64,000 bases of DNA, taken from assembly GCF_016918015.1 (NCBI RefSeq), contig NZ_JAERMK010000001.1, forward strand, positions 450,805 to 514,804, read 5' to 3'. A model generated the notes under the pieces. It ran no database searches. It had not been told where the DNA came from and worked only from the letters and a program-made list of their open reading frames with translations. Position numbers and translations under genes: made by a program. This stretch comes from Glycomyces sp. YM15 (GTDB lineage: Bacteria; Actinomycetota; Actinomycetes; Mycobacteriales; Micromonosporaceae). Positions 9,670-17,375 of the stretch are shown piece after piece (position 1 is the first letter of the stretch; every line of letters begins with the position of its first letter).

Positions 9670-9682
9670 AAGCGCACGCGTC

Positions 9683-11260
9683 TTGACCACTGAGGTCGCC
9701 CCTCAAGCCGTGATGCCCGCGCGCCGGGTCCGCCTGGCGCGCTTCGGCCTGCTCGCCACCGCGTTCGCGGTCTCGGCGTGCGGGCTCGTGTACGAACTGG
9801 CGCTCATCACCTTGGGCGCCTATCTGGTCGGGAACACCGCGAAGCAGGCGTCGATCGTCCTGGCGGTCATGGTGTTCGCGATGGGCCTCGGGGCGCTGGC
9901 GGCGAAGCCGCTGCGCCGCTGGCCGGCGTTGGCGTTCGCGGCGGTCGAGATGGCGCTGGCGCTGCTGGGCGGGTTCAGCGTGATGCTGCTGTACGCGGCG
10001 TTCTCGTGGACCGACCTGTACAGCCTGCCGCTGGTGGTGGTCGCGGCCGCGATCGGGCTGCTGATCGGGGCGGAGATCCCGCTGCTCATGGAACTGCTGC
10101 AGCGCATTCGAGAGCAGGCCGCGGGCGCGGCCGTCGCCGACCTGAACGCGGCGGATTATCTGGGCGGGCTCATCGGCGGCCTCGCGTTCCCGTTCATCCT
10201 GCTGCCGGTGTTCGGGCAGATCCAGGGCGCGCTCCTGGTGGGCGCGGTGAACGCGGTCGCGGGGGTGCTGCTGGTCTGGATCCTGTTCCGCAACGATCTC
10301 TCGAAGATGGCGAAACAGCTGCTCACGCTCGTCGCCGCGTTGACGGCGCTGCTCCTGGTGGCCGCGTTCGCGTACACGGACCGGTTCGAGACGGCGGCCC
10401 GGCAGGCACTGTACGCGGCGCCGATCGTCTACAGCGAGGACAGCCAGTACCAGCAGATCGTCATGACCGAGGCGGCCTCGCCGTTCGGCGAGCAGGACCT
10501 GCGGCTCTACCTCAACGGCGACCTGCAGTTCTCCTCAGTGGACGAATACCGGTACCACGAGGCGCTGGTGCACCCGGCGATGAACGGCCCGCACGAGAAC
10601 GTCCTGGTCCTCGGCGGCGGCGACGGCCTCGCCGTGCGCGAGATCCTCCGCTACCCCGACGTCGAGACCGTGACCCTGGTGGACCTCGACGGCGCGGTCA
10701 CCGAACTCGCACGCGAATTCGACGACCTCGTGGACCTCAACCACGACGCGATGAACGACCCGAAGGTCGAGATCGTCAACGCGGACGCGTTCACATGGCT
10801 CCGCGAGCAGACGGGCACGTGGGACACCATCATCGTCGACATGCCCGACCCCGACGCGACCGAGACCGCGAAGCTCTACTCGGTCGAGTTCTACGGCCTC
10901 GCAACGGACCACTTGAATGCGACGGGCCGGATGGTCGTGCAGAGCGGCTCACCCTATTTCGCGCCCAAGACGTTCTGGACGATTGCCTCCACTTTGGAGG
11001 CCGCTGGGTACGCGCCCGCTCCTTACTGGGTCTCCGTGCCGAGCTTCGGCGACTGGGGCTACATGCTCGTCCAGGCCGGCGGCGATGTACCGGACCTCGG
11101 CCTCGACACCTCGATCGGCCCGTTCCAGTCCCTCACCCCCGAACTCATCGAAGCCGCCCAGGTCTTCCCGCCCGACCGGGACCGCATGGACATGGAGCCC
11201 TCCACCCTCATGCACCCGGTAATCCTCGACCGGGTCGAATCCGAGTGGAACAACTACTGA
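9683..11260 (+). CDS. Polyamine aminopropyltransferase-like, membrane N-terminus
   Basis: The protein has 525 residues. Residues about 17-225 form seven or so membrane helices. The rest is a spermidine-synthase (SpeE) Rossmann domain with the AdoMet-type motif VLVLGGGDGLAVRE (about 306-319), the acidic LVDLDG, and an active-site segment VDMPDPD (about 384-390). Classical SpeE transfers aminopropyl from decarboxylated AdoMet to putrescine. The DMPDPD motif and membrane domain place this in the membrane-anchored branch whose acceptor is not established. No speD or putrescine gene is in the window. It begins with TTG behind GAAAG, 13 bases after the DUF350 gene. Confidence 0.9.
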   Translation: MTTEVAPQAVMPARRVRLARFGLLATAFAVSACGLVYELALITLGAYLVGNTAKQASIVLAVMVFAMGLGALAAKPLRRWPALAFAAVEMALALLGGFSVMLLYAAFSWTDLYSLPLVVVAAAIGLLIGAEIPLLMELLQRIREQAAGAAVADLNAADYLGGLIGGLAFPFILLPVFGQIQGALLVGAVNAVAGVLLVWILFRNDLSKMAKQLLTLVAALTALLLVAAFAYTDRFETAARQALYAAPIVYSEDSQYQQIVMTEAASPFGEQDLRLYLNGDLQFSSVDEYRYHEALVHPAMNGPHENVLVLGGGDGLAVREILRYPDVETVTLVDLDGAVTELAREFDDLVDLNHDAMNDPKVEIVNADAFTWLREQTGTWDTIIVDMPDPDATETAKLYSVEFYGLATDHLNATGRMVVQSGSPYFAPKTFWTIASTLEAAGYAPAPYWVSVPSFGDWGYMLVQAGGDVPDLGLDTSIGPFQSLTPELIEAAQVFPPDRDRMDMEPSTLMHPVILDRVESEWNNY

Positions 11261-11311
11261 GATAGCCTGGCGAACCCGGCGCCCCCGCACCTTACAAGCA
11301 CAGGAAAACAA

Positions 11312-11722
11312 ATGACGCAGCAACAGAACCCGTACCTCCTCACCGCCCGGATTGGCACTGTCCAGCGAGTCCTATTCATCGTCCTGGGCAGCCTCCTGTT
11401 CGTGCTCGGCCTGCTCGCCCTCCTCGCGGGAGGCATCAGCATCTACCTCATCCTCGGCCCGCTGTTCCTGATCATGGGCATCCTCTCGACCACGAACCCG
11501 TACCTCCGCTTCGACACCGCCTCCGGCGAGCTGGGCCTCTACTCGCCGCTCGGATTCAAGTCGCGCACCTACGGCACTCCCAAGGGCGAGAGCATCTACT
11601 ACCAGGCGGCCACCGGCAAGATCATGCGCGCGCTGCCGAACGGCAACCACCGCAAGGTGAGCACCTTCGGTGTGGACCGCAACGAACTCGCCCGCATCAT
11701 CGCGGCCCTCCCCCAGGCCTAG
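11312..11722 (+). CDS. Small two-helix membrane protein, paralogue A
   Basis: I do not recognise this 136-residue protein. It has a short polar start, two membrane helices (about residues 20-40 and 42-62) and a soluble tail. The tail contains GTPKGESIYY, RALPNGNHRKVSTFGVDR and LARIIAALPQA. The same pattern occurs at 14876-15289 (GTPKGERVYF, RELPDGGRRRVSTIG, LARLISALPKG), so the two are paralogues about 3 kb apart. It starts 51 bases after the aminopropyltransferase gene and could be the last gene of that operon. A strong hairpin lies 70 bases downstream. Confidence 0.8.
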   Translation: MTQQQNPYLLTARIGTVQRVLFIVLGSLLFVLGLLALLAGGISIYLILGPLFLIMGILSTTNPYLRFDTASGELGLYSPLGFKSRTYGTPKGESIYYQAATGKIMRALPNGNHRKVSTFGVDRNELARIIAALPQA

Positions 11723-11790
11723 GCCCCACCTAGACCTGAACGCCCAGGCGGCCCGAACGCCCGGACCCGAACGCCCAAATCTGAACGCAG

Positions 11791-11824
11791 TGGGGCGATG
11801 GACGCCATCTCGTCCATCGCCCCA
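11791..11824. terminator. Bidirectional hairpin terminator
   Basis: A perfect 14-base stem with a 6-base loop lies between convergent genes ending at 11722 (+) and 11873 (-). Just before it (11738-11776) the octamer GAACGCCC occurs three times, plus a partial fourth, as a small direct repeat. Confidence 0.85.
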
Positions 11825-11872
11825 CGCCCCTTTGCGCGGTCGCCATGCCGCGCGGCGGGCGGTCGACACCGC

Positions 11873-12175
11873 TCACGCCTCGGGGTTCTCGATAAGCTGC
11901 TTGGCCCGCTTGAGGATCCACGGGCACCACTCGTCGTTCCGCCACGCGCCGAACCATTCCGGAACGAACTCGGGTTCGAGGGTGAACCGGCAGATCTCCC
12001 GAGGGCCGGCCCCGTCGTTGCACGTGATCCGGAACTCCGGCGGGAGCAGCGGATGACCGCCGTTGTTCGGACCTGTCCGGAACACCGAGAACACCGCTGG
12101 GCCCCTATGGAAGTCACCGAGCCAGCCGTTGTCATCAGGATGCGGATCGTCCTCGGCGAGGCTCGTCTCAGCCAT
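11873..12175 (-). CDS. Unknown small acidic protein
   Basis: I do not recognise this protein of about 100 residues. It is acidic and tryptophan-rich (EFVPEWFGAWRNDEWCPWI), with no membrane helix or signal peptide. The ATG at 12175 overlaps the end of the upstream gene by 8 bases, so the two are probably translationally coupled. The pair is divergent from the WhiJ-like regulator, which suggests they belong to one accessory module. No function can be assigned. Confidence 0.65.
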   Translation of the reverse strand: MAETSLAEDDPHPDDNGWLGDFHRGPAVFSVFRTGPNNGGHPLLPPEFRITCNDGAGPREICRFTLEPEFVPEWFGAWRNDEWCPWILKRAKQLIENPEA

Positions 12176-12518
12176 CGCAGAACCGGACCTTCCTTGCGCG
12201 CGTGTCGGTCTGCCGCTCCTTGAGAAGACTGCCGTTGTCGAAGACGTGCGCGGCACAGTCCTTCAACCAGGCACGCCACTCCGGCGATCGGGAGCGCCAC
12301 TCGTCGCCCCAAGTCGCGTGATCGATGCCGGTGTTCAAGCCGGAGACGATCAGGACGAGGTCCGCGCGGTTCCCATTGGCGCACACCTGAAGCGAATCGG
12401 GCGCGACCAGGCTTGAGGCGTACACCCAGAACTCGTTCACGCCATCGGTGAATCCCCCGCGCACCAACGGATCCGGCTTCGGACCCGGCGACGGCTTCCC
12501 ATTCTCTGCTCGCAACAT
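12168..12518 (-). CDS. Unknown protein, first gene of a two-gene operon
   Basis: I do not recognise this soluble protein of 116 residues. It starts at an ATG preceded by a clear AAAGGGGA site. It has a hydrophobic central strand (ADLVLIVSGLNTGIDHATWG) and ends with a basic segment and KVRFCDG. It lies upstream of, and overlaps, the small acidic protein gene, and is divergent from the XRE regulator at 12748. By analogy with other WhiJ/DUF397 loci, which carry variable third components, it may be a regulated partner, but that is inference only. Confidence 0.65.
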   Translation of the reverse strand: MLRAENGKPSPGPKPDPLVRGGFTDGVNEFWVYASSLVAPDSLQVCANGNRADLVLIVSGLNTGIDHATWGDEWRSRSPEWRAWLKDCAAHVFDNGSLLKERQTDTRARKVRFCDG

Positions 12519-12619
12519 CGTTGTCCCCTTTCATGCGGAACGACTCGCGATGTGTCGACAGTAGGGCGGTCCATTTCAGGATTCAAGACCAAAACCGCAG
12601 GTCAGACCGTCGCAATCGG

Positions 12620-12677
12620 CGTACACCCGGTTGCCGCGGCCGTCGGCCGTGGCGTGTGGGTGTACGCCACACGCCAC
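12620..12677. promoter_or_regulatory. Two nested, mutually exclusive inverted repeats
   Basis: A perfect 11-base inverted repeat (12649-12659 with 12667-12677, 7-base loop) overlaps a second one (CGTACACCC 12620-12628 with GGGTGTACG 12658-12666). The second repeat's right arm spans the first repeat's loop, so only one hairpin can form at a time. The element lies in the gap between the divergent unknown pair and the XRE gene. It could be an operator, or an RNA switch in the leader of the minus-strand pair. Confidence 0.55.
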
Positions 12678-12713
12678 AGCCGAATGCCACATTGAACTGA
12701 GGGCCGATGAGGG

Positions 12714-12741
12714 TTGCACATTCCGTGACCGTTGCTTTACT
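12714..12741 (+). promoter_or_regulatory. Sigma-70-type promoter, leaderless start
   Basis: TTGCAC at 12714-12719 and TTTACT at 12736-12741 are 16 bases apart. Transcription would begin about 7 bases further on, at the ATG of the XRE gene (12748). The message is therefore probably leaderless, which explains why the GGAGG next to the ATG is too close to act as a normal ribosome site. Confidence 0.55.
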
Positions 12742-12747
12742 GGAGGG

Positions 12748-13566
12748 ATGCGTAACGACGCGACGCGCCAGACTCCCATGCGGCGCAAACTTATCGGCAG
12801 GAAACTCAAGCTCGCGCGCAAGAAGGCGGGTCTCGCCTTGCGCCATCCTGAGATCGCGGAACGGGCAGGGTCCACACGAACCGCCCAACGACTGGAGGAG
12901 GGCGAAGCCACCTCGCTCTCATTCCCGGTCATCGGATCCCTATGCGATCTCTACGGCATGCGGAAGGAGGAGAAGTTCGAGCTGGAACGGTTGTGGAGGC
13001 TCGGCCCGGCGACGACCTGGACGCAGCCGAGAGGGCGGGGCCTCTTCGGTTTCAACGCCTTCCACGAACTCCAGCTCCACGCCAGCGTGGTCTACCAGTA
13101 CGAGTCGACCTTCATTCCGGGACAACTCCAATCCGAGAACCACATGCGGATGTTGTTCGGCCACAACCCCGAGCTCACCGAAGCCCAGGCAGAACATGAG
13201 GTCCAAGCCCGGCTTCGCAACCAGCAGCCGTTCTGGGACGCAAGCACGCCGGTGCACCATTTCCTCCTGAGTGAGGCGGTACTTCGCTTCGGCTGCGACA
13301 TCGAACAAATCGACCGGCTCGTCGAGGCGGACTCGCTCGACCACGCGACCGTTCGGTACCTGCCGTTCTCCGGTGGACCGCCCAATCTCATGCATCTGCC
13401 CTTCATCCTGCTGTCGTTCGCAGCTGAGGACGACCCGGATATCGTCTTCGTGGAGGCTCAGAACGCCTACCTATACTTCGAGGAGGCAGAGTCCGTGCGG
13501 CACTATCGCGGCGGACTCAACGCAGTGGCAGGCCTCGCCAGGTCGATTAAGGAGTTCAAGCTATGA
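12748..13566 (+). CDS. WhiJ-like XRE regulator with DUF5753/Scr1 domain
   Basis: The protein has 272 residues. The N-terminal helix-turn-helix (about residues 11-65, IGRKLKLARKKAGLALRHPE, IAERAGST) is followed by the long helical domain called DUF5753. Motifs there are the FIPGQLQSENHMR segment, a central LLSEAVLRFG, and a C-terminal YLYFEEAESVRHYRGGLNAVAG. In Streptomyces this family pairs with DUF397 proteins and influences development and secondary metabolism; here the DUF397 gene overlaps by 4 bases. The start at 12748 is supported by a promoter that would make the message leaderless. The target genes are not known; the divergent unknown pair is the obvious candidate. Confidence 0.9.
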   Translation: MRNDATRQTPMRRKLIGRKLKLARKKAGLALRHPEIAERAGSTRTAQRLEEGEATSLSFPVIGSLCDLYGMRKEEKFELERLWRLGPATTWTQPRGRGLFGFNAFHELQLHASVVYQYESTFIPGQLQSENHMRMLFGHNPELTEAQAEHEVQARLRNQQPFWDASTPVHHFLLSEAVLRFGCDIEQIDRLVEADSLDHATVRYLPFSGGPPNLMHLPFILLSFAAEDDPDIVFVEAQNAYLYFEEAESVRHYRGGLNAVAGLARSIKEFKL

Positions 13567-13748
13567 ACCAAGCCGGGTGGCGCAAGTCCAGCAGGAGCAG
13601 CGGCTCTCAGGACTCGGCGTGCGTCGAAGCCCGTCCCGCTTCCACCGGCTTCCAGGTGCGGGACAGCAAGCTCGGCGGCACCTCCCCGATCTTCGATCTG
13701 GGAACCGCCGACTTCACCGGTCTCCTCCGCGCAGCAGGCCGAGACTGA
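13563..13748 (+). CDS. DUF397 protein, partner of the XRE regulator
   Basis: The protein has 61 residues with the full DUF397 signature: WRKSSRSS near the start, CVEA in the middle, VRDSK, and a final FTGLLRAAGRD. DUF397 proteins are small partners of WhiJ-like XRE regulators. The ATG overlaps the regulator's stop (ATGA), so the two are translationally coupled. A close but broken copy lies at 14512-14716. Confidence 0.92.
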   Translation: MNQAGWRKSSRSSGSQDSACVEARPASTGFQVRDSKLGGTSPIFDLGTADFTGLLRAAGRD

Positions 13749-13765
13749 CACACCCAAGCCCGAGC

Positions 13766-13793
13766 AGGCCCGAGCATTGACGCGCTCGGGCCT
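13766..13793 (+). terminator. Hairpin terminator after DUF397
   Basis: A perfect 10-base stem with an 8-base loop lies 18 bases past the DUF397 stop. Confidence 0.75.
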
Positions 13794-14511
13794 CTGTCGC
13801 ATATAGGGGTCTGCACGTGGCCAGGGCGCTGCGGACTTCACGGTCGCAGCCGCTCATCGTTCAACCAGGCAGCGACGAAGCATGGAGGGTGTGCGGGGCG
13901 GCGGCCGGGCTCGGGTTCGCTTTGGGGCGCAGCGGTACCGGGGTTGAACCTCCGTGAACCTGAGAGGTTTATCCACGTGTGGGTGATGACGGGCCTGGGC
14001 TGTCTGGGGGATAATTGACGTACGCACAGGGATACGGAAAACGTACAGGTGTCGAGTAGGTGCACGCAGACTACGCCAAGCCTCTGGCCGACTCGCAAAC
14101 CGGACCGATTCCGAGACGGCGACCCTCACCGGGTTGTTTGCCTCAGTCCCCGAGTGCTATCGGGATCCACAGCTGACCACGGCCCTCAGGGCCGTGCTGG
14201 GTGGGAGATCGCCGGTCGGGATCACCCCGGCCGGAGGCAATGCTCAGAACGAGGCATACGAAGACGACCGGTACGACCGTCGAGGCCTGCGTAGGCCTGA
14301 GCGAGGTCCGTCGAGACCTGCGCGGACGAACCAGTCGAGTGCGGACCCGCCCCACAGCCAGGTCCGCATTGCCGATACGCGCCTGCGAGCTTCTTGCAGG
14401 AATGCGACACCATCATCGATCGGGAGGAGAGATCTGAGAGTCCGCACAGGACACCCGCCTTACCGGAGGCTCCTGTTGGCCTCCAACGCATCAGTCCGAC
14501 CAGGAGGAGTC
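13794..14511. other. Long non-coding or decayed stretch
   Basis: About 720 bases have no gene I can support. Open frames on both strands lack ribosome sites and family similarity. The stretch lies between an intact DUF397 gene and a broken copy, so it is probably decayed accessory DNA. Confidence 0.5.
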
Positions 14512-14716
14512 ATGGCGCGTTTCAATCAGTCCGCCGATGTGCGGGCAAGCGAATGCATCGGTCCCGGGCGATCCCGACTGCGTCGGAGCCCGTCTCGCCT
14601 CCACCGGCTTCCAGATGCGGGACAGCAAGCTCGGCGAGACCTCCCCGAGCTTCGACCTGAGGGCCGGCCAAGTCGCGATCACCATCGGGACAAGGGGGCT
14701 GCGAGGGCCGCGATGA
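14512..14716 (+). pseudogene. Frameshifted DUF397 copy
   Basis: An ATG with a strong GGAGGAG site opens MARFNQSADVR, a typical DUF397 beginning. The DUF397 middle and end (DCVGARLASTGFQMRDSKLG, then TSPSFDL) lie in a different frame, from about 14570 to the TGA at 14716. The WRKSS motif is missing. From about 14577 to 14660 the DNA is nearly identical to the intact gene at 13563, so this is a recent duplicate now broken by at least one indel. Sequencing error is the alternative, but the missing WRKSS motif argues against it. Confidence 0.7.
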
Positions 14717-14875
14717 CAGGGCCCCAGACTTCGGGTCGCATCAGTCCGCCTTAGCGACGAGCGTCGAAACCTGTTGCTCCGCAAGCACAGCCCTTATCAG
14801 GTCCGCACTGGAACCCGTCGCTTCCTGGTTGCCGCTAAGCTGAAGGTCCTCCTGCCCCTCCCCACAGGAGACGCG

Positions 14876-15289
14876 ATGCCGCCGCCCGATGCCTCCCGTC
14901 ATATCGAGATCCGGTACGCCAAGCGCTGGTCGGTGGTCATGTGCGCTATGGGCGTAGTGATGCTGATCTGCGCGGCGCTGTCGCTGCTGATGCCGTTCGT
15001 GCCGACGATGGGCCCGTTCGCCCTCGCGGGCCTGGCGTTCCTGGCAGGCGGGCTCCGTTCGCTCTGGAAACCTCGCTATCGGTACGACATCCAGACCGGT
15101 GCGCTCACGGTGTTCATGGCCGTCGGCCCCGGTACCAAGGGCATCGGCACTCCGAAAGGTGAACGCGTCTACTTCGACGGCAGGCGCATCTTGCGGGAAC
15201 TGCCGGACGGCGGGCGCCGGCGGGTCAGCACCATCGGCACCAACCGCGACGACCTCGCCCGTCTCATCTCGGCCCTCCCAAAGGGCTAG
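14876..15289 (+). CDS. Small two-helix membrane protein, paralogue B
   Basis: A protein of 137 residues, almost the same length and layout as the one at 11312: a short start, two membrane helices (about residues 19-58), then a soluble tail. The tail has GTPKGERVYF, RELPDGGRRRVSTIG and DLARLISALPKG. AGGAG 5 bases before ATG 14876 fixes the start; a TTG-type extension upstream has no support. The family is unknown to me. It is monocistronic, separated from its neighbours by gaps of about 130-160 bases. Confidence 0.8.
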   Translation: MPPPDASRHIEIRYAKRWSVVMCAMGVVMLICAALSLLMPFVPTMGPFALAGLAFLAGGLRSLWKPRYRYDIQTGALTVFMAVGPGTKGIGTPKGERVYFDGRRILRELPDGGRRRVSTIGTNRDDLARLISALPKG

Positions 15290-15417
15290 CACCGAGGCCG
15301 TTGAGTCGGCGGTGCGCTCGGGTGGTCGACCCCCGGCACCGGGCCGCCGCCGGTAAGCACCGGGGCCTGGGGATCAAGGCGAAGGCCGGGGCGAGTCGAG
15401 CAAGTCGTGAGACCGAA

Positions 15418-16167
15418 TCACCACTGCGCGAGGCTGAAGGCGGCCAGGAACCCGAGGACCGCGATCAACCCGGTCCACAAGTGGGCGTCATCGAAGGCCT
15501 CGGGGATCATCGTGTCGGCGATCATCGCCAAGATCGCGCCGCCAGCCAACGCGGCGATCGCGGCCAGGGCCGAGGTCGAGGCGTCGCCGAGCAGGCTGTA
15601 GCCGAATATCGAGGCCAGGCAGCTCGCGAGGGCGATCGCGCTCCACAGGCCGAAGACATAGACGCGGCCTCGCCCGGCCCGCCGCATGCCTGCGGCGCTC
15701 GAAAGACCTTCAGGAACGTTGCTGATGAACACCGCGACCACGGTCGTCACGCTGACCGCCCCGCCTCCCAGCAGACTGGTACCGATGACAATCGACTCCG
15801 GGATGCCGTCCAGCAAGGCTCCCAAGGCGATCGCCGTACCCGAGCCGGGATGGGCGTCTTCAGAGGGCTGCAGCTCGCCTGAGCGCTTGCGGTGGCGCGC
15901 GCCTCGGCGCGCGAGCGCCACATTGGACAAGGTGTAGGCCAGGGCCCCGACGACCGCTCCGAGCGAGGTCGGCAGCAGGCCTCCGCGTTCATTCGCGTCG
16001 GCGATGAGGTCGAACGACACCGCGGAGAGCAGCACCCCGCCGCCGAACGCCATGACGCTCGCGATGACCTTCGGCGGCACGCGGACCAGGTACCCGGCCA
16101 GCGCGCCCATCACCAGGGCGGAACCCGCGAGCAGGCCCCAACCGCCCGCGCTCAACCACCCGGGCAC
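15418..16167 (-). CDS. ZIP family metal transporter
   Basis: The protein has 249 residues and about eight membrane helices. The helix 4 and helix 5 metal-site motifs are GALLDGIPESIVIG (about residues 117-130) and FISNVPEGLSSA (about 146-157), matching ZIP family HxxPE-type sites with D or N replacing histidine, as in the actinobacterial branch. A charged, histidine-containing loop (ARRGARHRKRSGEL) sits between helices 3 and 4. Probable substrates are Zn, Fe or Mn, taken up into the cytoplasm. It starts with GTG and is monocistronic. The 128-base gap to the gene at 14876 and the 156-base gap to the arginase gene hold nothing clear. Confidence 0.9.
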   Translation of the reverse strand: MPGWLSAGGWGLLAGSALVMGALAGYLVRVPPKVIASVMAFGGGVLLSAVSFDLIADANERGGLLPTSLGAVVGALAYTLSNVALARRGARHRKRSGELQPSEDAHPGSGTAIALGALLDGIPESIVIGTSLLGGGAVSVTTVVAVFISNVPEGLSSAAGMRRAGRGRVYVFGLWSAIALASCLASIFGYSLLGDASTSALAAIAALAGGAILAMIADTMIPEAFDDAHLWTGLIAVLGFLAAFSLAQW

Positions 16168-16323
16168 GTCGCACCGCCCTGGACGACGCTGTTCCGCATG
16201 CGTTTGACCATGCCCGACAGCCTAGTGCGGCGGGCCTCGGCGCGCCTGGATCGGCAGGGCGGTCCTCGTCGGCGGCGTCAGCGGCGGTTGACCGGTTTCG
16301 GGTGCCGCCCGCGCGCGGGACCG

Positions 16324-17238
16324 CTACTGGAGGGCTTCGACGAGGAGGTCGGTGAGGGCTTTCGCGTAGGCGCCGTCGGGGTCGTAGTCGGGGTCGAAGA
16401 CGGTGAGGTCCATGCCGGCGCAGCGGTCGTCCGCGGCGCAGGTGGTGATGATCTGGCTCAGCTCGCCGAGCGAGATGCCGCCCGGCGCGGGGCCGTCTAC
16501 GGCGGGCATCACGGAGGGGTCGAGGACGTCGGTGTCGACGTGCAGCCAGAACGTCACCACGTCGCCCAGGGCGTCCAGCGCCCATTCCGCGGAACGTCCG
16601 ACGCCGTTGGCGCGCAAGGCGGGCACGGTGCGCATCGCGACGCCGGAGGCCTCGAGCTCGACCCGGTGCGGGTCGTCCGCGCGCAGGCCCAGCACCACGA
16701 GGTGGTCGGTGTCCACGTACGGGCGCAGGCCGCCGATGTCGGTGAGGTCGGGTTGGCCGCGCCCGGTGGCGAGGGCCAGTTCCTCGGCCGCCGCCGCGCC
16801 CACGTACTGCGAGTTCCCGGGGTGGCGGAAGTCCGAGTGCGCGTCGATGAAGACCAGGCCGCGGTCCTTGCGGTCGCGTTCGGTGCGGCGCCGGGCCGCG
16901 AGCGCGGGCCCGAGGAGGATCGAGCAGTCGCCGCCGAGGACGAGCGGGAAGCGCCGCTCCTGCCACAGCCGCTCGACGCGGTCGGCGAGGCCCCGCGTGT
17001 ACTCGGCGATGGCCTTCGCCTGGCCGACGCCGTCGCCGGGCCGCCAAGCGGAGGCGTCGAAGCGGGGCGGGGTGAGGCACCCGGCGTCGACGGCGTTGAG
17101 GCGGGAGAGCAGCCGGTGGTCGCGCAGCGCCCCGGGGGCTTTCGCGCAGCCGGGGACGGTGCTCGGTGTGGGCGGGCGCAGGCCGAGGTTGGAGGGCGCG
17201 TCGAGGACCGCGATGCGTCTCGATCGAGTCGCTGGCAA
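16324..17238 (-). CDS. Arginase/agmatinase/formiminoglutamase family hydrolase
   Basis: The protein has 304 residues. All binuclear manganese-site motifs are visible: LGGDCS (about 100-105), DAHSDF (about 131-136), HVDTDVLDPSVMPAVD (about 231-246) and GMDLTVFDPDYDPD (about 274-287). The ureohydrolase family cleaves guanidino groups of arginine, agmatine or formiminoglutamate; the sequence does not decide the substrate. It starts with TTG behind GGGAGGTG. The gene is monocistronic, upstream of the ZIP gene on the same strand. Manganese dependence fits with the manganese riboswitch 2 kb away, though no link is shown. Confidence 0.9.
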   Translation of the reverse strand: MPATRSRRIAVLDAPSNLGLRPPTPSTVPGCAKAPGALRDHRLLSRLNAVDAGCLTPPRFDASAWRPGDGVGQAKAIAEYTRGLADRVERLWQERRFPLVLGGDCSILLGPALAARRRTERDRKDRGLVFIDAHSDFRHPGNSQYVGAAAAEELALATGRGQPDLTDIGGLRPYVDTDHLVVLGLRADDPHRVELEASGVAMRTVPALRANGVGRSAEWALDALGDVVTFWLHVDTDVLDPSVMPAVDGPAPGGISLGELSQIITTCAADDRCAGMDLTVFDPDYDPDGAYAKALTDLLVEALQ

Positions 17239-17310
17239 CGCTCACCTCCCACAGGGCACCGGCCACGTTAGCTTGTCACAACGGACCACCTCGGCACCAG
17301 CTCCGAACGG

Positions 17311-17347
17311 CCGAACCTCCGCGTCACAGCGTGACGCGGAGGTTCGG
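17311..17347 (-). terminator. Strong hairpin terminator after the CnoX-like gene
   Basis: A perfect 17-base stem with a 3-base loop lies 29 bases past the stop of the gene ending at 17376 and before the arginase gene start. Confidence 0.85.
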
Positions 17348-17375
17348 GTTCGCCTTGCGGCGCTGGTCGAATCGG

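Noticed and set aside
14134-14511. An open frame with PECYRDPQLTTALRAVLGG before the DUF397 copy
   Set aside because: A short protein-like stretch followed by arginine-rich chance sequence, with no ribosome site or recognised family.
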